A stretch of 64,000 bases of DNA. Origin: Dipteronia dyeriana. Lineage: Eukaryota > Streptophyta > Magnoliopsida > Sapindales > Sapindaceae. Position numbers and translations under genes: made by a program. The notes beneath the pieces were generated by a model. The model saw only the letters and a list, made by a program, of their open reading frames with translations, had not been told where the DNA came from and searched no databases. Every line of letters begins with the position of its first letter. The stretch's first letter is position 1. Below, piece by piece: positions 1 to 10,300 of this stretch. The DNA lies in assembly GCA_032871835.1 (NCBI GenBank), contig CM065297.1, forward strand, positions 72,341,253 to 72,405,252, given 5' to 3'.

Positions 1-1714
1 TAGGACCAATGGGGTCGGTACCTAGCCCGTATATACACATATGTAATACAGTTGATAATAAGAAAAACACAAGTCTTATGTAGATGGAGGTGGACTGACC
101 AAGGGGGGAAAAAGCATCATGAGTGATCAAATGCTGAAAAACACCTAGGCAGTATCCAGAGGAAGGAGGAATACCCTTCCTTGTATATATAAATATATAT
201 CATGCGATGCTCCGAAGAGGTTACAAAGATGTCAAAGTAGTACAACGTCTATGCTCCGGGGAGCTTACAACAATGAGTGTTTACTGATACCAGTATTTTC
301 CCGGTCGAGGTACACATACAATGATGATGTAGAGAGAACTTTTAACGAAGCATATGTCTTCTGTCATTGATCGGAGACCTTCAATATGCCTTTTACAAGC
401 ATATTTATACATGGTGACTACCTTGGCGTGCAAGTCCAGGACTCTTCAATTAGTCTTTGTTTCCTTACGAATACGATTCTTCCTTTAAAGTAGTTGATCG
501 GCTTGTAGCTATTATCTTGGAGAAGATATGATTGTTTCCTCCTCGGACTCTTCCTTCCTTGATAGACGGGATTTTCTGTTATAGTTGCCCCACAATAATC
601 GGTAAAGGAGGATATCTTGGAGGAAAAGGTATTTGTTTCCTCTTTGGACTCTTTCACTAATGATGGCTATTAAAGTGTTGAATATTCTCTTATTAATGGT
701 GTTGATCATGTCATTAATTGGGTTGACTGCCTTTATTAATATAGTTGACCTCAGACTACCTCCATTAATACGGTTGACCTCATTAATGGTACTCTAAATG
801 TCATGAATGTCAAACCTCTCTTCCTACGTTACCGAGAGGAGAGCTCTAGTTCTGCATGTCACTTTGGAGAGGCTCTTCATGGAGGTTACCCGAGGTGACA
901 TTTGATATTTCTTGAGGGCGAGGTACCCTAGGATCTAGTACACTGGCAGGGTCCCCCGGGGACCTCTCAACTATCACCGAGCCAGATCGATCATGCTGGT
1001 ATTCCCATGGAACTTGTGCTAACCATTTTAAGGGCAAAATATCCCATAGGGTTCTAACCTTGTAGTTGGGAGCTTGGTTTAGCTACGCTGACCTAATTAT
1101 GCAGGCTACCTAGCGGTGTAGCGGGCTTGGCTGGCAAGCCCTGGTAAGGTGTTCGCCATAAACAGGCGACCTTTGCTTGCTTTTGAAGGGTGGAGAGGTA
1201 CGCTCGAGTACTGCTCTTGCTACTTGGTTTAACCATGACAGGATCTACAGTGGATCTTGGCACTTTTGGTGAAGATGGGGCTTTACAGGCTTCTTCCTTT
1301 TATGCTCGGACAGGTCGAGCTAATACCTCGAGAAGGCATGAGGGCCTTTACAAGACAAGATTGGCACCTTGAAGGTCTTCTAGTGAAAGTAGAGATAGTA
1401 GCAAGCTCTAGGAGAGTGTCACGAGATACCTTGATGTCGGGGGACCCAGGTCCTTTCACGTCGACCTAGTTTCGGGCTTTTATCCTGGTATAAAGAGCTT
1501 GACGTGGTCTCGTCAGGTTTTATTTGGTAAGCCTGGACACGTGCGAGATGCTCAGATGGTATGGGCGGCCTTACCTTGCTCCTGTAGGATCGCATGGTAA
1601 CTCGACCTCGGGGACCTTGATACCCCGTCATATAAGTCCGAATTCAGACTCTTGCAGGAAGGCTGGGAAGTGGAAAATTCTTCTTTGGTCCCTAGCCAAA
1701 TTTTTCTATTAACA
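1..1714 (-). repeat. LTR of N-family gypsy element Na, minus strand, cut by window start
   Basis: This is the 3' LTR of a minus-strand element. Its element-side end at 1711-1714 reads AACA on the plus strand, i.e. TGTTAATAG on the minus strand, the start shared by the family. Nearly the whole stretch is the reverse complement of the plus-strand LTR at 45638-47775; the first bases here match the sequence near 47190. A run of short AT-rich repeats containing ATTAATGAGGTCAA lies near 690-790, as in the other copies. The left end of the LTR is outside the window. Small open frames inside it have no recognisable domain and I read them as chance. Confidence 0.88.
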
Positions 1715-2180
1715 GAAGTCCTCTCTGACTTGAACACCGATAAGTATTTGGGGTTGGTGTCTAGATCTTGTACTATATGAAGAATTTTGCTTGACCCTTT
1801 TTATTGGTAACCAGTATCATTCCCAGTGACTGGCTTAGAGAACCGGGGTACTGTTCATTCCTGCAAAATAAATAAGCGTATTGCTCGATCATGTCGGATG
1901 AAACTTCTGTGGTTAATATGGGTACCTAGAGTTCCTTTTCTAGGAATCACAGTACTTAGATGAGCCGGCAAAACGATTTCGGTAGGCATCTATGCCATCT
2001 AGATCCTTCATAGCAGGGTTAGCCTGGCCAATGCAGCAGGATGACCTTTTGGTTGTTCTGATCTCGTGATCTAGCAAGTAACAATGCTTCTACGCTCAGA
2101 TCTCTCTTGAGGGTCGTAGCCCGACCAAGGCATCGGGAGCGCTATCTAGCTATATCCTGGTATCGAGATCTGGATGGCAA
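1715..2180 (-). mobile_element. 3' internal end of element Na with remnant 99-bp repeats
   Basis: This is the internal sequence just before the 3' LTR of the minus-strand element. The first 40 bases (polypurine-tract region on the minus strand) are nearly identical to 19866-19905 and to the reverse complement of 31723-31762, which occupy the same place in Nb and Nc. From about 1960 the sequence becomes copies of the 99-bp repeat (clauses such as CCGACCAAGGCATC and GCTATCTAGCTATATCC). It breaks off in the middle of a repeat unit at about 2180, where copia-type LTR sequence begins. No coding sequence is seen. Confidence 0.8.
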
Positions 2181-2426
2181 CAATTTAAAGAAAGGGAGCC
2201 CACACTCCTAGGTGATTCATGTTCGTGATTGGAATGGAAGATCTTGCGGAATCAATTCGGTGCTTGTTCAATCGTCACGCGAAAAAGGTACAATACTTTT
2301 ATATACATCAATTAATCTAGGGTTAAGGTTCTCGTTGCATAAAAGGGAAATTTTTTTATTTATACGCAAACTCTAATTTCATTTTTATCACGCTTCCATT
2401 GCGTTTTGAACTCGTTTTTCCCTACA
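2181..2426 (+). repeat. 3' end fragment of copia-type LTR K1
   Basis: This is a 246-bp piece that reads as the reverse complement of 35778-36020, the end of a longer LTR. It ends in CCCTACA (CA terminus) at 2426. The left side is truncated inside the 99-bp repeats and the right side joins antisense-ORF sequence. No primer binding site follows, so it is a scrap and not an element end in context. The copia assignment is by LTR style only. Confidence 0.65.
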
Positions 2427-3593
2427 ATTGACCCCCCTTCTTCGAAGTAGCCGAGAAAGCTCCCGGGGACGATCTGGAAGGAGGAGAAGGGGTCCGAGCT
2501 TACCGAGCTTCACGAGAAGCTGGAGCAACAACAAACACTATTAAAAAAAGGGTTAAGACTGTCATAACTAAACCATTCAACAACCCAAAAGCATGATAGA
2601 GCAAGATACCTGCAATGAGTAGCATCGGAGATCCGCAGGTACTTGTTCACCCAGCGGGGGTCGAAGGGGTCAGCAGTTGGAAACTTTAAATTCAAAAATT
2701 TTCTGGCCATGATGGTCCTCAACACAGCCTCAGACTCAACGGGCAAGGAGTCTCCATCCCACGAGAGTTTGTCACTGAAAGTAGTGAGACCGCGAGCTCA
2801 TGCCTGCCGATGAAAACGGAGCTCCCCTAGCCTCCCCCCGCTAGTACCCACTCTTCTTTCCAAGCGAGGTCTTTCCTTGAAGAACAAGGGATGATAAAAT
2901 TGAATTTGTTCTTGGCTTTGGCGTAAAATTGACCTCGAGGGACCACAGCCAGACTCCCTATCTGGAAAAGGAAAGCAAGCTCCTCTGTCCCGGGCTCTCT
3001 AGTTATGCTGCTCATCTCGCACTGCTCTCTTTATAGCATGAGGAAGCCGACTAGGAGCCTCCTGAATCCAGGCACGGAGCCATTTAAAGCTTGTTGAGAG
3101 CTCACCAAAGGGTAGGATGAAGAGGGAGCCTCACCCCGCTCTCGAAGGCTGCAACATGAATGGGAAGTACACATTTGGGTGGGCTGAAGACGTTGTAATT
3201 TTTGTGGGGGACTGCGAAAGAGCCGGTGTCAATGATGAAGTATTTATCCTGAAGGTGACTAATCGACTGAGGATCAACGATGGAATCAGGAATGACCCTG
3301 GGTTCGAAAGGAAGGGTTGTCATTGAAGGAAGCTCCACCACTATAACCATAACCTTCCTAACAGCGTCGACCCTCTCCCTATCATCAGAATCTTCGTCAA
3401 CTAAGTTTAGAGGGTTATCGAGTTGATTCAAGAAGCCAGAGCCAATGGAGACGTTTCTTCTAGAACGATGGCGCTGGCGGACCAGGGAGGAGTCCTCGTC
3501 ACTTGAAATTCCTTGCACCTGTTTCCGAGGAACCAGGTTAGAGCCTCCAGTGCCCTCGACCAAGGCGTCGATGCTATCTGAGGAATTCGACAT
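2427..3593 (-). pseudogene. N-terminal half of antisense extra ORF of Tat-type element Ga (putative gypsy-type transposon domain)
   Basis: The start at 3593 opens an acidic, serine-rich 163-residue frame. It ends with the segment VFSPPKCVLPIHVAAFESGV and the short motif RLPLHP. Downstream frames at 3015-2827 and 2746-2510 continue the same protein after stops or possible introns. They contain GQFYAKAKNKFNF and WKEEWVLAGG, which match the style of the plant 'putative gypsy type transposon' domain (PF04195-like; recognition from memory, not searched). In Tat-lineage retrotransposons such extra ORFs lie between pol and the 3' LTR, often antisense to gag-pol, exactly as here relative to the plus-strand LTR at 3955. 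The function of the product is not known. The C-terminal half is lost at the K1 junction. The last part (2440-2600) aligns with 17320-17465 in Gb, so the two elements preserve complementary halves of the same ORF. Confidence 0.68.
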
Positions 3594-3954
3594 TGATGGG
3601 TGAAGAGAAAATGAAAAAGGGGAAATCGGTATAAGGTAGCAAGAAATAAGGAATTTGAAAATTTAAAAATTGATAAATTGTGAAGGAAGTGATGGTAAGG
3701 CCGGGTTTAAATAGAAGTTAAGGGTAATGATGTCGGCGATATCCTCAAGAAGATCACCTAGGGTCATAGAGAAAGACGTTTTGAAGCCGTTTTTTTTCCT
3801 CGAAGAGAATACTAGTTCAAATTCAATATTGGATAATTAATGCGAAGATTTCGCTCTCATAAATTGTTTTTATAACGGGAAAATTTCCCAATCAAACAAG
3901 GAATCTGACTCCAACCCCAACTCTGCCTCCGGTGTTCAAGTCAGAGGGGACTTC
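3594..3954 (+). other. Leader of the antisense ORF and pre-LTR region of Ga, with polypurine-like tract
   Basis: This gap lies between the antisense ORF start and the 3' LTR. It is AT-rich and non-coding. It would have to hold the promoter of the antisense ORF if that ORF is transcribed separately. The last bases, GTCAGAGGGGACTTC at 3940-3954, sit immediately before the LTR start TGTTAATAG and are the likely polypurine tract used to prime plus-strand DNA synthesis. The same tract precedes the LTRs at 31763 and, in reverse orientation, at 19865 and 1714. Confidence 0.6.
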
Positions 3955-5201
3955 TGTTAATAGTAAAATTGGGCCAGGGGTCAAAGAGAAATTTTCCACT
4001 TACCCGTCATAAGTCAAAGCCCATAATCGATGTTCATGAAGCCCGGATAGACCATATAGCTACCTCGCAGGAGCAGGGAAGGCCGGCCCGGCTTCAAAAC
4101 TATCAGAAAACAAGCTATGCGCGACTAGGATGAGCCCCCACATGAACACTAGAACCCGAGCTTCTCTAGGCCACCTATCGGGCAACCTCGATTCCTGAGG
4201 TCGAGCTCCTCAACAACCCCGTAAAAGCCAGTGGGGGTCCAAGCTCAAGAGACATTTGAGAGAAGCCCGACAAGCAAAGTAGGCTTCCTCCGAGTTAAGA
4301 CTTTCGAAGGACAAGCTTAACAGTAGTCTTAGATAGAAGCCCGCCAACCTCTCCAGAAGCCCACTGTCCCTGCTGGGCATGAAAGAGGAATCACACCTAA
4401 ATCTACACTACCTCGGCTACCTCCTAGGAATGTCTACAAGGAAACCTCAAGCTCCCAAGGATCAGGGAAAATCCATCCCGAGCTTCTAAGAACAGAGTAG
4501 AAGCATGGATCTACCTCGCTCTATGAGACTACAGGCAGCTAGCTTTGTGACCTCCATGAAAAGCCATGCCGCGATAACATACAAGATCATATCTTTAATT
4601 CCGTTTACGTGTGAGTCAAGAGTTTGATTCCTAAAAGGAAACAAACTCATTTTCATTAACAATATCATCGTTTTCGCTATTTACTCGAGGCCAACGACTT
4701 TTAAATAAAGGTTCCCGCGCGATAAGAAAGGAACGGATTCGTAAGATCATGGTGGGATATCAGCGAATTCAAACCTATTTGGACCAGATATAAATAGAGC
4801 CAAGCATGACATACAAAAGATACAAAAAAAAAGAAGTTGAGGTAGACGAGAAACAGAGGAAGAACGACAGATAGAAGAAAAGAAAAGAAAAGAAAACAAG
4901 AGGGAAAGGCCTAAATTCTATGTTCAGAACACGGCCACCTCCGTTTCCACTATTCGACAAGCACAAAGTTACCACTTTCCTAGATCATAGAGTGATTGTA
5001 AGCATATGAGGGAGTAATCTGTATATCAAAGCAAGTAATCAATAATAAAAGCTCTCATTTGTATCCTTGCAATCCAGCATCTCGTTTACCTCTAAAAACA
5101 GGTCAAGTATCAACGGTACCGACCCTGGCCACCACTTCCGTGGTAGTGGTCTCGAGGGTGTTAGTAGAAATTTCTCATCCTGAGCAAATTTCTCGTTAAC
5201 A
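3955..5201 (+). repeat. 3' LTR of Tat-type gypsy element Ga
   Basis: This is a 1247-bp LTR starting TGTTAATAG and ending TCTCGTTAACA. Start, end and interior resemble the 5' LTR of Gb (7804-8908), so both belong to one family with shorter LTRs than the N family. A TATA box lies at 4789-4796. A hairpin-forming CCACCAC/GTGGTAGTGG segment lies at about 5129-5149, followed by the family sequence GGTCTCGAGGGTGTTA. The bases after 5201 belong to a copia element, so this is the outer end of Ga. Small frames inside (for example 4775-4975 on the minus strand) are low complexity. Confidence 0.88.
4789..4796 (+). promoter_or_regulatory. TATA box of Ga LTR
   Basis: TATAAATA, followed by GAGC, lies about 830 bp into the LTR, in the place where Gb has TATAAAAA. 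It marks the likely end of U3. There is no sign that it is active today. Confidence 0.55.
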
Positions 5202-6330
5202 AAGATATTGTTGAAACTCACCAGATAGATATTCTCCACCCCGATCAGACCTCAAGATTTTAATGTGTTTCTCAAGCTGATTTTCTACTTCAGGTTTAAA
5301 TGCTTTGAACATGTCAAAAGCATCTGACTTATGTCTCATAAGATGCATATAGCAAAATCTTGAGTGATCATCAATGAAAGTGATGAAGTATTCATATCCA
5401 CCTCTAGCTTGAATGCTCATTGGTCCATACACACCAATGTGTATCAATCCTAAACATTCGATGGCTCTTGTGCCTTTGGTCGTAAATGACCTTTTGGTCA
5501 TTTTACCTTCCAAACAAGATTCACAAGTTGGTAGATCATCAATCTTTAAGTCACTTAGAGGTCTGTCACTTACCAATCTTTTAATCTTATTAAGGTTAAT
5601 ATGACCTAGGCGCAAATGCCAGATGTAGGGTTCATCTTTTGATTTACTCGTTTATGATTATGTTCCGTTGATTCCGTGTCTAACAAATGAGAGATATTTC
5701 CATGTAAATAGAATAAACTGTTTTCCAATGTACCTTTGCAAATAATTTTGTCATTCTTACTAATAATAAAAGTTTTACTAAATGTAACCGAACAACCAAA
5801 TTTATTTAAACAAGAAACTGAAATTAAGTTCATCTTGAATTGAGGTACATAATAAACGTCTATTAAATCTAAATGCCTATAATAATCTAAACTAATCCCA
5901 ATATCTCCCACTTAACTAGCAGACACCAACGTTCCATTTCCTAAACGCAAGTTGAATTCGTTCTTAATAAGCCTTCTCCTTTCCTCGAACCCTGTAAGGA
6001 AAAACAAACATGATTAGTGGCTCCGGAGTCTATGATCCAAGAATCCATAAAATCCGCCAAAAAACATGTTTCAAGATAATTAATATTACCTTCTTCCTTC
6101 TTGTGTTGAGACTTTGGGCAATTTCTTTTCCAATGCCTCTTTTCACCACAAAGGAAACACTTCCCTTTGATCTTGGTTAATTTCTTTGTCTCCTTCTTAG
6201 TAGGTCCTAATTGCTTTTTCTTCTGTTTTTTCTTGACCTTCTTACAGGTCTTAACAGAAGCAGCTTTACCTACAGTATGAATCTCTTGACCCTTGCCTTT
6301 CACAAGGATTTTTTTTCGCGTTTTGAACAT
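5202..6330 (-). pseudogene. pol: Copia zinc knuckle, protease and integrase N-terminus of Co
   Basis: Frame 6330-5941 has a basic stretch, then the CCHC knuckle CFLCGEKRHWKRNC, then the protease motif SWIIDSGATNHV (aspartic protease D-S-G). Frame 5911-5606 carries the GAG-pre-integrase region (DVYYVPQFKMNLISVSCLNK). Frame 5615 down to 5202 holds the integrase zinc-binding end (RLGHINLNKI, CESCLEGK) and the core up to ILRSDRGGEYLSGEF. In the core the usual first catalytic Asp of the IHTDVCGPM motif is replaced (IHIGVYGPM). The integrase is cut by the Ga LTR, so RT and RNase H are absent. Frame changes and the lost Asp show it is inactive. Confidence 0.85.
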
Positions 6331-6343
6331 CTTACATCAGGCC

Positions 6344-6891
6344 TTACAAGGTGTATTCCTTATTATTCAAGGTGTAGTCCAACTTGAATTGATCAGAGGA
6401 ATCCGACAGTGAGTTGACAATCATATCAATTTTGGTCTCACCATCTTTCTCAGCACCATTCAGTTCAGCAATGTTGAGATGTGCTACAACTTTCATCATG
6501 TGATCTTTCACAGCCTGTATAGGTTTCATCCTAAGATTCATAAAAGCAGTCACTGGTCTCTCTTAGTTGTCCTAGACCTCATAGCAAACATCTCCTCTAA
6601 AGACATCATTATATCGACAGCAGTCTCCATTCCTTCATGTTACTGTTGCAACACGTCTGATATGGTGGCCATAATGTAACATTTATCCATCTCATCAGAA
6701 GAGTCCCACTGCTGATACTCATCTCTTTGCTCCTGAGTAGATTCATTAGTAGGAGTAGGTGGTTTAGGAGTGGACATAACGAACTTATGCTTTTCAGATT
6801 GTAACAAAAGCCCAATTTTCCTTTTCCATGTGACATAATTATCATCAGTTAAAGTATTATCTTTTAGGATGTTGATTAGGGATGGGGTCAT
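6344..6891 (-). pseudogene. gag: Copia Gag (UBN2-type) of Co
   Basis: The ATG at 6889-6891 starts MTPSLINILKDNTLTDDNYV, with TWKRKIGLLL following. This is the usual N-terminal 'W-K-L' region of copia Gag, which binds and packages the element RNA. A stop or frameshift near 6640 ends the first frame; the protein continues at 6553-6344 with MTAFMNLRMKPIQAV and VNSLSDSSDQF, typical of the UBN2 domain. At least one frameshift and one stop separate the parts, so this is a dead gene. It lies directly upstream of the zinc-knuckle segment. Confidence 0.78.
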
Positions 6892-7803
6892 GATTTCTGA
6901 ACAATGATTGAGTTAATAATACAAAAATTCTGAGTACTTGATCAAAAAAAAAAGTGCATTCCAGATTTTTGCTATTGGTATCTCCGTTTTTTCTTTTTCT
7001 TTTTTGAATTTTTCCCTTTTGTCCTCCTCTTGGTTATCCATTTTTTTTTTCTTATCAATTTGAGAATCAGAAAGTTTTGGGTCTTTTTGTTTCAACATCC
7101 AATTTTTAAAAATGACTTTCATCAAATCGGAAATATCAAAAGAAAAAAAAATTATATAAGTAAATAATCATGATAAAGCACTTTCAAATATTTATCTTGA
7201 ACTAAATAAAATAATTCAATCCTAAAAATTCAACGGTGATCCAATACCCATAAATGTCACACCTCCTTTGGGAGTTCACAACATTTACTAGTTGGACTAG
7301 GTCCCACCTAATTGTTAACATAACAACCAACGTTTTCAATTTTAACCTTGCAATTTTATTAACAAGAACTCTTGGGAGGATAATAATAAAATTACATTGA
7401 GTGTGTTACCAAGTTATCGACCTTCAATATAATCCCTCACGAATATCCCATCTTTGGGAGTAGATATCGTTTGGGCTAATTGTATAGTCTATCCTTACTA
7501 GGAAGTATCTTGCTAAATTCCATTCATGAATACCTCCTGGGAGGTTATTACATGAAACATAAAGCTAAACTAAACTTGGAGGCCATAGATGTTCCAAAAC
7601 ACCTTCTCCCACTCAATTGTTTAAGGAGTGTGATCGGATTCCAAAGAATGATTTACCAAGTTATCTAGATGCCAATTTATATACCTAAACCATTCTATGC
7701 ATGTTCATACCAAAAGAGATATATGAGTGGCACTTCGATTCTATATGAAATCTTATCAAACAATGACAAACTTTGCAATATTTACAAAAATATAAATAGC
7801 TAC
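6892..7803 (-). other. 5' non-coding region of copia Co
   Basis: About 0.9 kb without a supported gene. It is AT-rich and lies upstream of the copia gag start. Two poly-A/poly-T tracts near 6945-7050 give a lysine-rich frame on the minus strand with no domain. It most likely represents the copia leader and possibly a decayed LTR; I cannot set the LTR limits. It ends at the TG of the Gb LTR (7804). Confidence 0.5.
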
Positions 7804-8908
7804 TGTTAATAGTGAAATTTGGCCAGGGGAAATTTTCCACCCATAATCAACAATCATAAAGCGCGGAAAGACCGTAAAGCCACCCCGTAGGAGCAGGGAA
7901 GGCCGGCTCATCTACAAAACTACCAGAAAACAAGCCAGGCGCGACCTAGACGATCCCCCACGAGAGTACTGGAACCCGGGCTTCGCCAGGCTATCTATCG
8001 GGGAACCTCGGTTCTGAGGTCGAGCTCCACATCCGCCCTGTGAATGCCAGGGGATGTCTCCAAGCTCCAGAGACATTAGAAATAAGCCTGCCAACCTCTC
8101 TAGAAGCCTACTATCCTTGCTGGACATAAAGGAAGAATCACACCTAAATCTACACTACCCTAGCTACCTCTCCGGAAGGTCTACAAGAGCACCTCAAGCC
8201 CCAAAGGGTCAGGGAAAATATATCTTAAGATTCTAAGAATAGAGCCAGAGCAGGGGTCTACCTCGCTCTACTGAGCAACAGGCAGCTATCAGGGTGATCT
8301 CCATGAAGATTCATGGCACGAGTGCACACATGATCATTTCCATGTAATATTAGCATGCACGTCAAGAGTTTGATTCAAATAAGGGAACAAATTTATCTCC
8401 GTCAACGATATCATCAAATCCCGTAACAATTCAAATTCAAATGACGAATCCCACCCGATAAGGAGGGAACAGATTCATGGGATCACGGTAAAGTATTTGT
8501 GAATTAAAAGCCTACTTTGACGATATAAAAATGTGAAGCCAAGCATGGTAAAAAGAAGACGAAAAATAAGGACAACGACAGATACAAAAATACAACAGCA
8601 TATAAGATAGAAAGAAGAGGGGAAGGCCTAAATTCTGGATTCAGAACACGGTCACCTTCATCTCCACTATTCGACAGGCACAGAGTTGTCACCCCCTTAC
8701 ACGTTCGAGAGACTGTGAGCATACAAGAGAACGATTTGTACTTTAAAGCGATATATCAATAATAAAGCTCTCATTTACTGTTCAGCCTCTCGTCTATCTC
8801 TTAACCAGGTCGGGAACCAACGGTACTGACCCCGGGCACCACTTTCGTGGTAATGGTCTCGAGGGTGTTAATAGGAATTTCTCATCTCGAGCAAATTTCT
8901 CGTCAACA
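7804..8908 (+). repeat. 5' LTR of Gb
   Basis: This is a 1105-bp LTR beginning TGTTAATAG and ending CTCGTCAACA. It resembles the Ga LTR throughout. A TATA box is at 8524-8531 and the conserved hairpin segment (CACCACTTTCGTGGTAATGG) is near 8837-8856. The five bases CTTTC separate its end from the primer site, the same spacer as in Nd. Confidence 0.9.
8524..8531 (+). promoter_or_regulatory. TATA box of Gb LTR
   Basis: TATAAAAA in the GATATAAAAATGTGAAGCC context, at the position matching the Ga LTR TATA box. It probably marks the promoter for genomic RNA of the element. Confidence 0.5.
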
Positions 8909-8913
8909 CTTTC

Positions 8914-8931
8914 TGGCGCAGTCAGTGGGAA
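8914..8931 (+). other. Primer binding site of Gb
   Basis: TGGCGCAGTCAGTGGGAA lies five bases after the LTR end. It differs at two positions from TGGCGCCGTCTGTGGGAA in Nd and F, so it is probably a decayed copy of the same tRNA-complementary site. I do not assign the tRNA. Confidence 0.8.
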
Positions 8932-8986
8932 ACCTCTCACACCACCATCTTTTTACATTCAAAAAGTTTGTCATTTCATAGTTATC

Positions 8987-10300
8987 ATGAGGCTCCGCTC
9001 CTCACAAGGGTAGCAGGGCACGTCGGGACAACCTTCTGCTACATCGACACGAAAGGTCAGAAGAAAAAGGAGAAAATTCGGGCTCCATAGCCAGGTTCCC
9101 ACCCAGCCAGCCACTATGCGAGCTCTGGATCCCCCTCTGGGAAGTCAGGTCGAGCTTGACCAACAAGCGGCGACCTTTGTAGAAAATGTCCTCCTTCGAT
9201 TACTCGCTGAGGGTATCACTATCCAACAAGCGGGTCTCTGCAATCAGGGGGAGTCAAGCAGGCTTGAGGCTAGGTAACCCGCCTTTGATCGCTTGGGACC
9301 TTCCCCTTTGGAATCAACTAGTAACAGAGTGGGTCTCCCGACCTCGATCCGGGATAGGCTAGGGCCCATGCCCTATAATCCCAAAGTGCTGCCACGCTAC
9401 CAACCAAGACAAGTAAAATCCGTGACAGATGTCCTTCCTCGGGGAACGAGAAGATCTTCTCCACCCAACGACTTTAAGGAGAAAAGCCCAGGATAGAAAA
9501 GAAGAAAGTCAGCAAAGCCCCCGAGCGAACCCCCTCAGAAGAAGGAACCAGGTAGAGGTCGCCAGTTCATCAGAATGATCCAATGGTGAGGAATCCGAGA
9601 TTGACTCAAGGAAATCCAAAGCAAGCGACTAAGTGACCAGTTGGCAGAGCTTCAGAAAGAGGTCCAATTGATGAAGAAGGGGAAGTACAAGGAGGACAAG
9701 AAAGATCCTCTAAGTGAAATGAATGCCCCCTTCACCAGAAGTGTCTAGGAGGCAGAGTTCCCACCTAAGTTCAAAATGCCAGCTGACAGGTTCTCCGGGA
9801 CTGAAGATCCTCTGAGCCACTTAGAGAGCTTCGTTCAACAGATAGAGGTCCAGAACACAACCAGGGCCGCTATGTGTCAAATGTTCCCCACTACACTCAC
9901 GGATTATGCTAAAACCTGGTTTAGGAAGTTACCTGCTAGAAGCGTGGATTCCTTCACCAAGTTATCAACCGATTTCTGCTCATAATTCCAGGGAGTAAAG
10001 CCCCGATTGAAGGACTCGATCCATCAACAATATGTGATCCAGGAGAGAGGGGAAACCCTCCGGGCTTATGTTGAGTGTTTCCACAAGAAAGTCATCCAAA
10101 TGGGGGTCTTCACCGAGAGAGAAACCCTCACAAACTTCAGAAGAAACTTGTGGACGGGAAAATTGTTTCGGTTTTTTGCCAAGAGACCTCAGAAAAACTA
10201 AGAGGAACCCTATGATCGGGCTCGGGAACAGATTGAGTTCGACAAACAGCTCAAGGTTAAGATGGAACGTGACAACATGAGAGCCGTAAAGTGATAAAAG
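8987..10300 (+). pseudogene. gag: Gag polyprotein of Gb
   Basis: Reading frame from ATG 8987 (MRLRSSQG then a stop). The long disordered N-terminal part contains RPLG-type and proline-rich segments. A coiled-coil-like stretch QLAELQKEVQLMKKGKYKED comes next, followed by DPLSEMNAPFT and PPKFKMPADRFSGTEDPLSH. The retrotransposon Gag core is at 9776-10201 (YAKTWFRKLP, SFTKLSTDF, and ERGETLRAYVECFHKKVIQM). This core forms the capsid. All of this lies in one frame broken only by point stops (for example after the first eight codons, near 9485, 9590, 9750 and 9985), so decay was mainly by nonsense changes. The same DPLSEMNAPFT sequence occurs in F at 44471-44692. The region 10300-11000 continues in several frames and probably held the linker and zinc knuckle, but I cannot see a clean CCHC motif. 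Confidence 0.82.

Larger units (their letters stand above)
5202..7803 (-). mobile_element. Truncated Ty1/copia element Co
   Basis: This is a minus-strand copia remnant holding the 5' untranslated region, gag, protease and the first part of integrase. RT and RNase H are missing: the coding sequence runs straight into the LTR of Ga at 5201/5202. The other side (6892-7803) is AT-rich non-coding sequence ending at the 5' LTR of Gb. I could not find a TGGTATCAGAGC-type primer site or a clear LTR boundary in 6892-7803, so its own 5' LTR is either absent or unrecognised. Ga and Gb probably both inserted into, or recombined within, this older copia copy. Confidence 0.8.

Noticed and set aside
4775..4975. 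Minus-strand frame with a phenylalanine/serine-rich, membrane-like sequence
   Set aside because: It comes from an AGAAAAGAAAAG purine run in the Ga LTR; low complexity.
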